From positions 5,749,621-5,813,620 of the forward strand of contig CM119264.1 in assembly GCA_051294375.1 (NCBI GenBank): a DNA stretch of 64,000 nucleotides, given 5' to 3'. The notes under the pieces were generated by a model. That model worked only from the letters and a program-made list of their open reading frames with translations, was not told the DNA's origin and did no database searches. Shown piece after piece: positions 62,853 through 64,000 of the stretch (within the stretch, counting starts at the first letter, position 1; each line of letters begins with the position of its first letter). This stretch comes from Paraspadella gotoi (Eukaryota; Chaetognatha). A program made the position numbers and the translations under genes.

Positions 62853-64000
62853 TTAAGAATCCGTCTCCATCACCTTGGAGCCGACCCCGTGCTTTTCGCG
62901 GTTGTGCTCCATGACGCCGGTCCGCCCTTGAACGTCCACTTTGCAGTCGCGGCAACGAAAGAACAATCGACATCCTGAATAGCGACAAAACTTCGCCGAT
63001 ACAATTTCAGACTAAAACGAAACTAACAACATCATAAAATACACACCTTTGATATAAACGTCCCACTTCTGGTCAACCACCAAGGCGTCGTCGTCGTCGC
63101 CGTCGTGGTCCTCTTCTTCCTCAAGTTCGTCCTCGCAGCCTTTACCCATATTTTCGATGGCCTCAACGTCGTCGGGCGTGAGACCCAACTATCAAAAAGT
63201 CGAGAAATGAAAAAAAAGTAAAGTCACCACAAAAGTAAAGAATTGCTCTAAAATTAGATATAAGTGACATTTTAACGGGAGAATAAGAGAAGAAGAAGAA
63301 GAAAAACGCGACTGACCTGCTTAACGACTTCGTCGGGTACCCGCTGACACACCAAGTAGACGTCGGTGGCGGCGTCAAGGTACGAAGGGTTCGTCACTTT
63401 GTGTTTCTGTTAAAGAAACATTCTTTGACAGAGAAGAAAATATATGAGAACATGTCTTTCCGACCAACCTCTTTAAGATGGGCATGAAATTCGTTGAGGG
63501 TGTTGTACTTGATCTCAGGGCCGCATCTGTGACAGTGATAGCGATGCAACTTGAGATGTTCACTCATCACGTGGTCGACTACGACGCGGGGATCGTCGTT
63601 GTAGAAAAACTATGTGACATACGACATGACATACTTAGCAAACTGTTGAAACCACATAAAAACAAAAAAAAAGATTCTTGGTGGTGAATTTTAAACACGC
63701 ACCTGACTGCATTTGGGATGTCGTGGGCAGAGAATCTTGGCGGGCTTTTCCGCTGCTGCCCTGGTCACCGTCCCGTAAGATCTCGGTACCCGCGGTTTAG
63801 GCATATCCTCTCGATAAGCGGGATTCTCCTCGGGCACAACGCAAAACCGAGAGGCCTGTTTGACGCTACGAGGAAGGGCTTTGGTACGCAGCGGGTCGAA
63901 CTTGTCTCGTCTTGACCACTGGTGACTGTGCTCTTTCGTCATGTGATCCTCGGCGTTGTTAAAAAAAGGAAAAGCCCTTTCGGGAGCTGGGCAGATTGCG
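62853..64000 (-). CDS. C2H2 zinc-finger protein, 3' part (5 exons visible), partial
   Basis: Exons (5' to 3'): from beyond 64,000 to 63,703, then 63,609-63,469, 63,406-63,317, 63,188-63,047 and 62,974-62,853 (TAA). The frame is open to the window edge, so the start lies outside. Fingers: a partial one at the edge (AEDHMTKEH), one split over an intron (CPRHPKC...DHVMSEHLKLH), CHRCGPEIKY...FHAHLKEKH, and a C-terminal CRDCKVDVQGRTGVMEHNREKH (C-x2-C-x12-H-x4-H). Between the last two lies an acidic Glu/Asp run (EDELEEEEDHDGDDDD). I do not recognise the family. The finger spacing is irregular, unlike tandem KRAB-type arrays, so nucleic-acid or protein binding cannot be told apart. Confidence 0.8.

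Overview
The window is eukaryotic nuclear DNA, most likely from an invertebrate or early-branching animal. The supported genes are split by short GT-AG introns. They encode typical animal proteins: a Src-type tyrosine kinase, Greatwall/MASTL kinase, an NDRG protein, hexosaminidase D, APRT, the NatB subunit NAA20 and ARL6IP4. Noncoding DNA is AT-rich, full of (CT)n/(GA)n microsatellites, and broken by nine N gaps. I cannot name the species. No prokaryotic, CRISPR or organellar features were seen.

Layout. Positions 1-35,600 hold no gene I can support. They contain microsatellites, minisatellites, SINE-like and foldback repeats, and two regions that look like assembly problems. One (about 11,276-16,050) is an indel-rich patch whose pieces repeat 7.6-11.2 kb in direct or inverted orientation. 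The other (about 19,376-25,340) is a 2.7-3.2 kb duplicated block containing an inverted repeat of about 500 bp per arm. One possible terminal coding exon lies at 7,967-8,110.

Positions 35,624-64,000 are gene-rich. NDRG (+, 9 exons) faces hexosaminidase D (-, 11 exons). After a 1.5 kb block of mobile-element remnants come, all on the minus strand: Greatwall kinase (7 exons), an unrecognised 649-residue two-exon protein, APRT (2 exons), the Src-type kinase (8 exons), NAA20 (4 exons), single-exon ARL6IP4, and a C2H2 zinc-finger gene running off the right edge. NAA20 and ARL6IP4 are only about 150 bp apart. Exon boundaries were set by hand from GT/AG sites, continuous reading phase and recalled family alignments; every joined reading frame closes except hexosaminidase D, which needs one extra base.

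The genes do not form a pathway. Most are housekeeping or signalling genes. The most novel item is the unrecognised 50.3-52.4 kb gene: a possibly N-myristoylated protein with an internally duplicated globular region and a Pro/Tyr-rich tail carrying three PSAP motifs and one PPSY motif, the short motifs that recruit ESCRT-I and NEDD4-type ligases. Hexosaminidase D is also notable for an upstream exon encoding a membrane anchor and for an apparent one-base frameshift.
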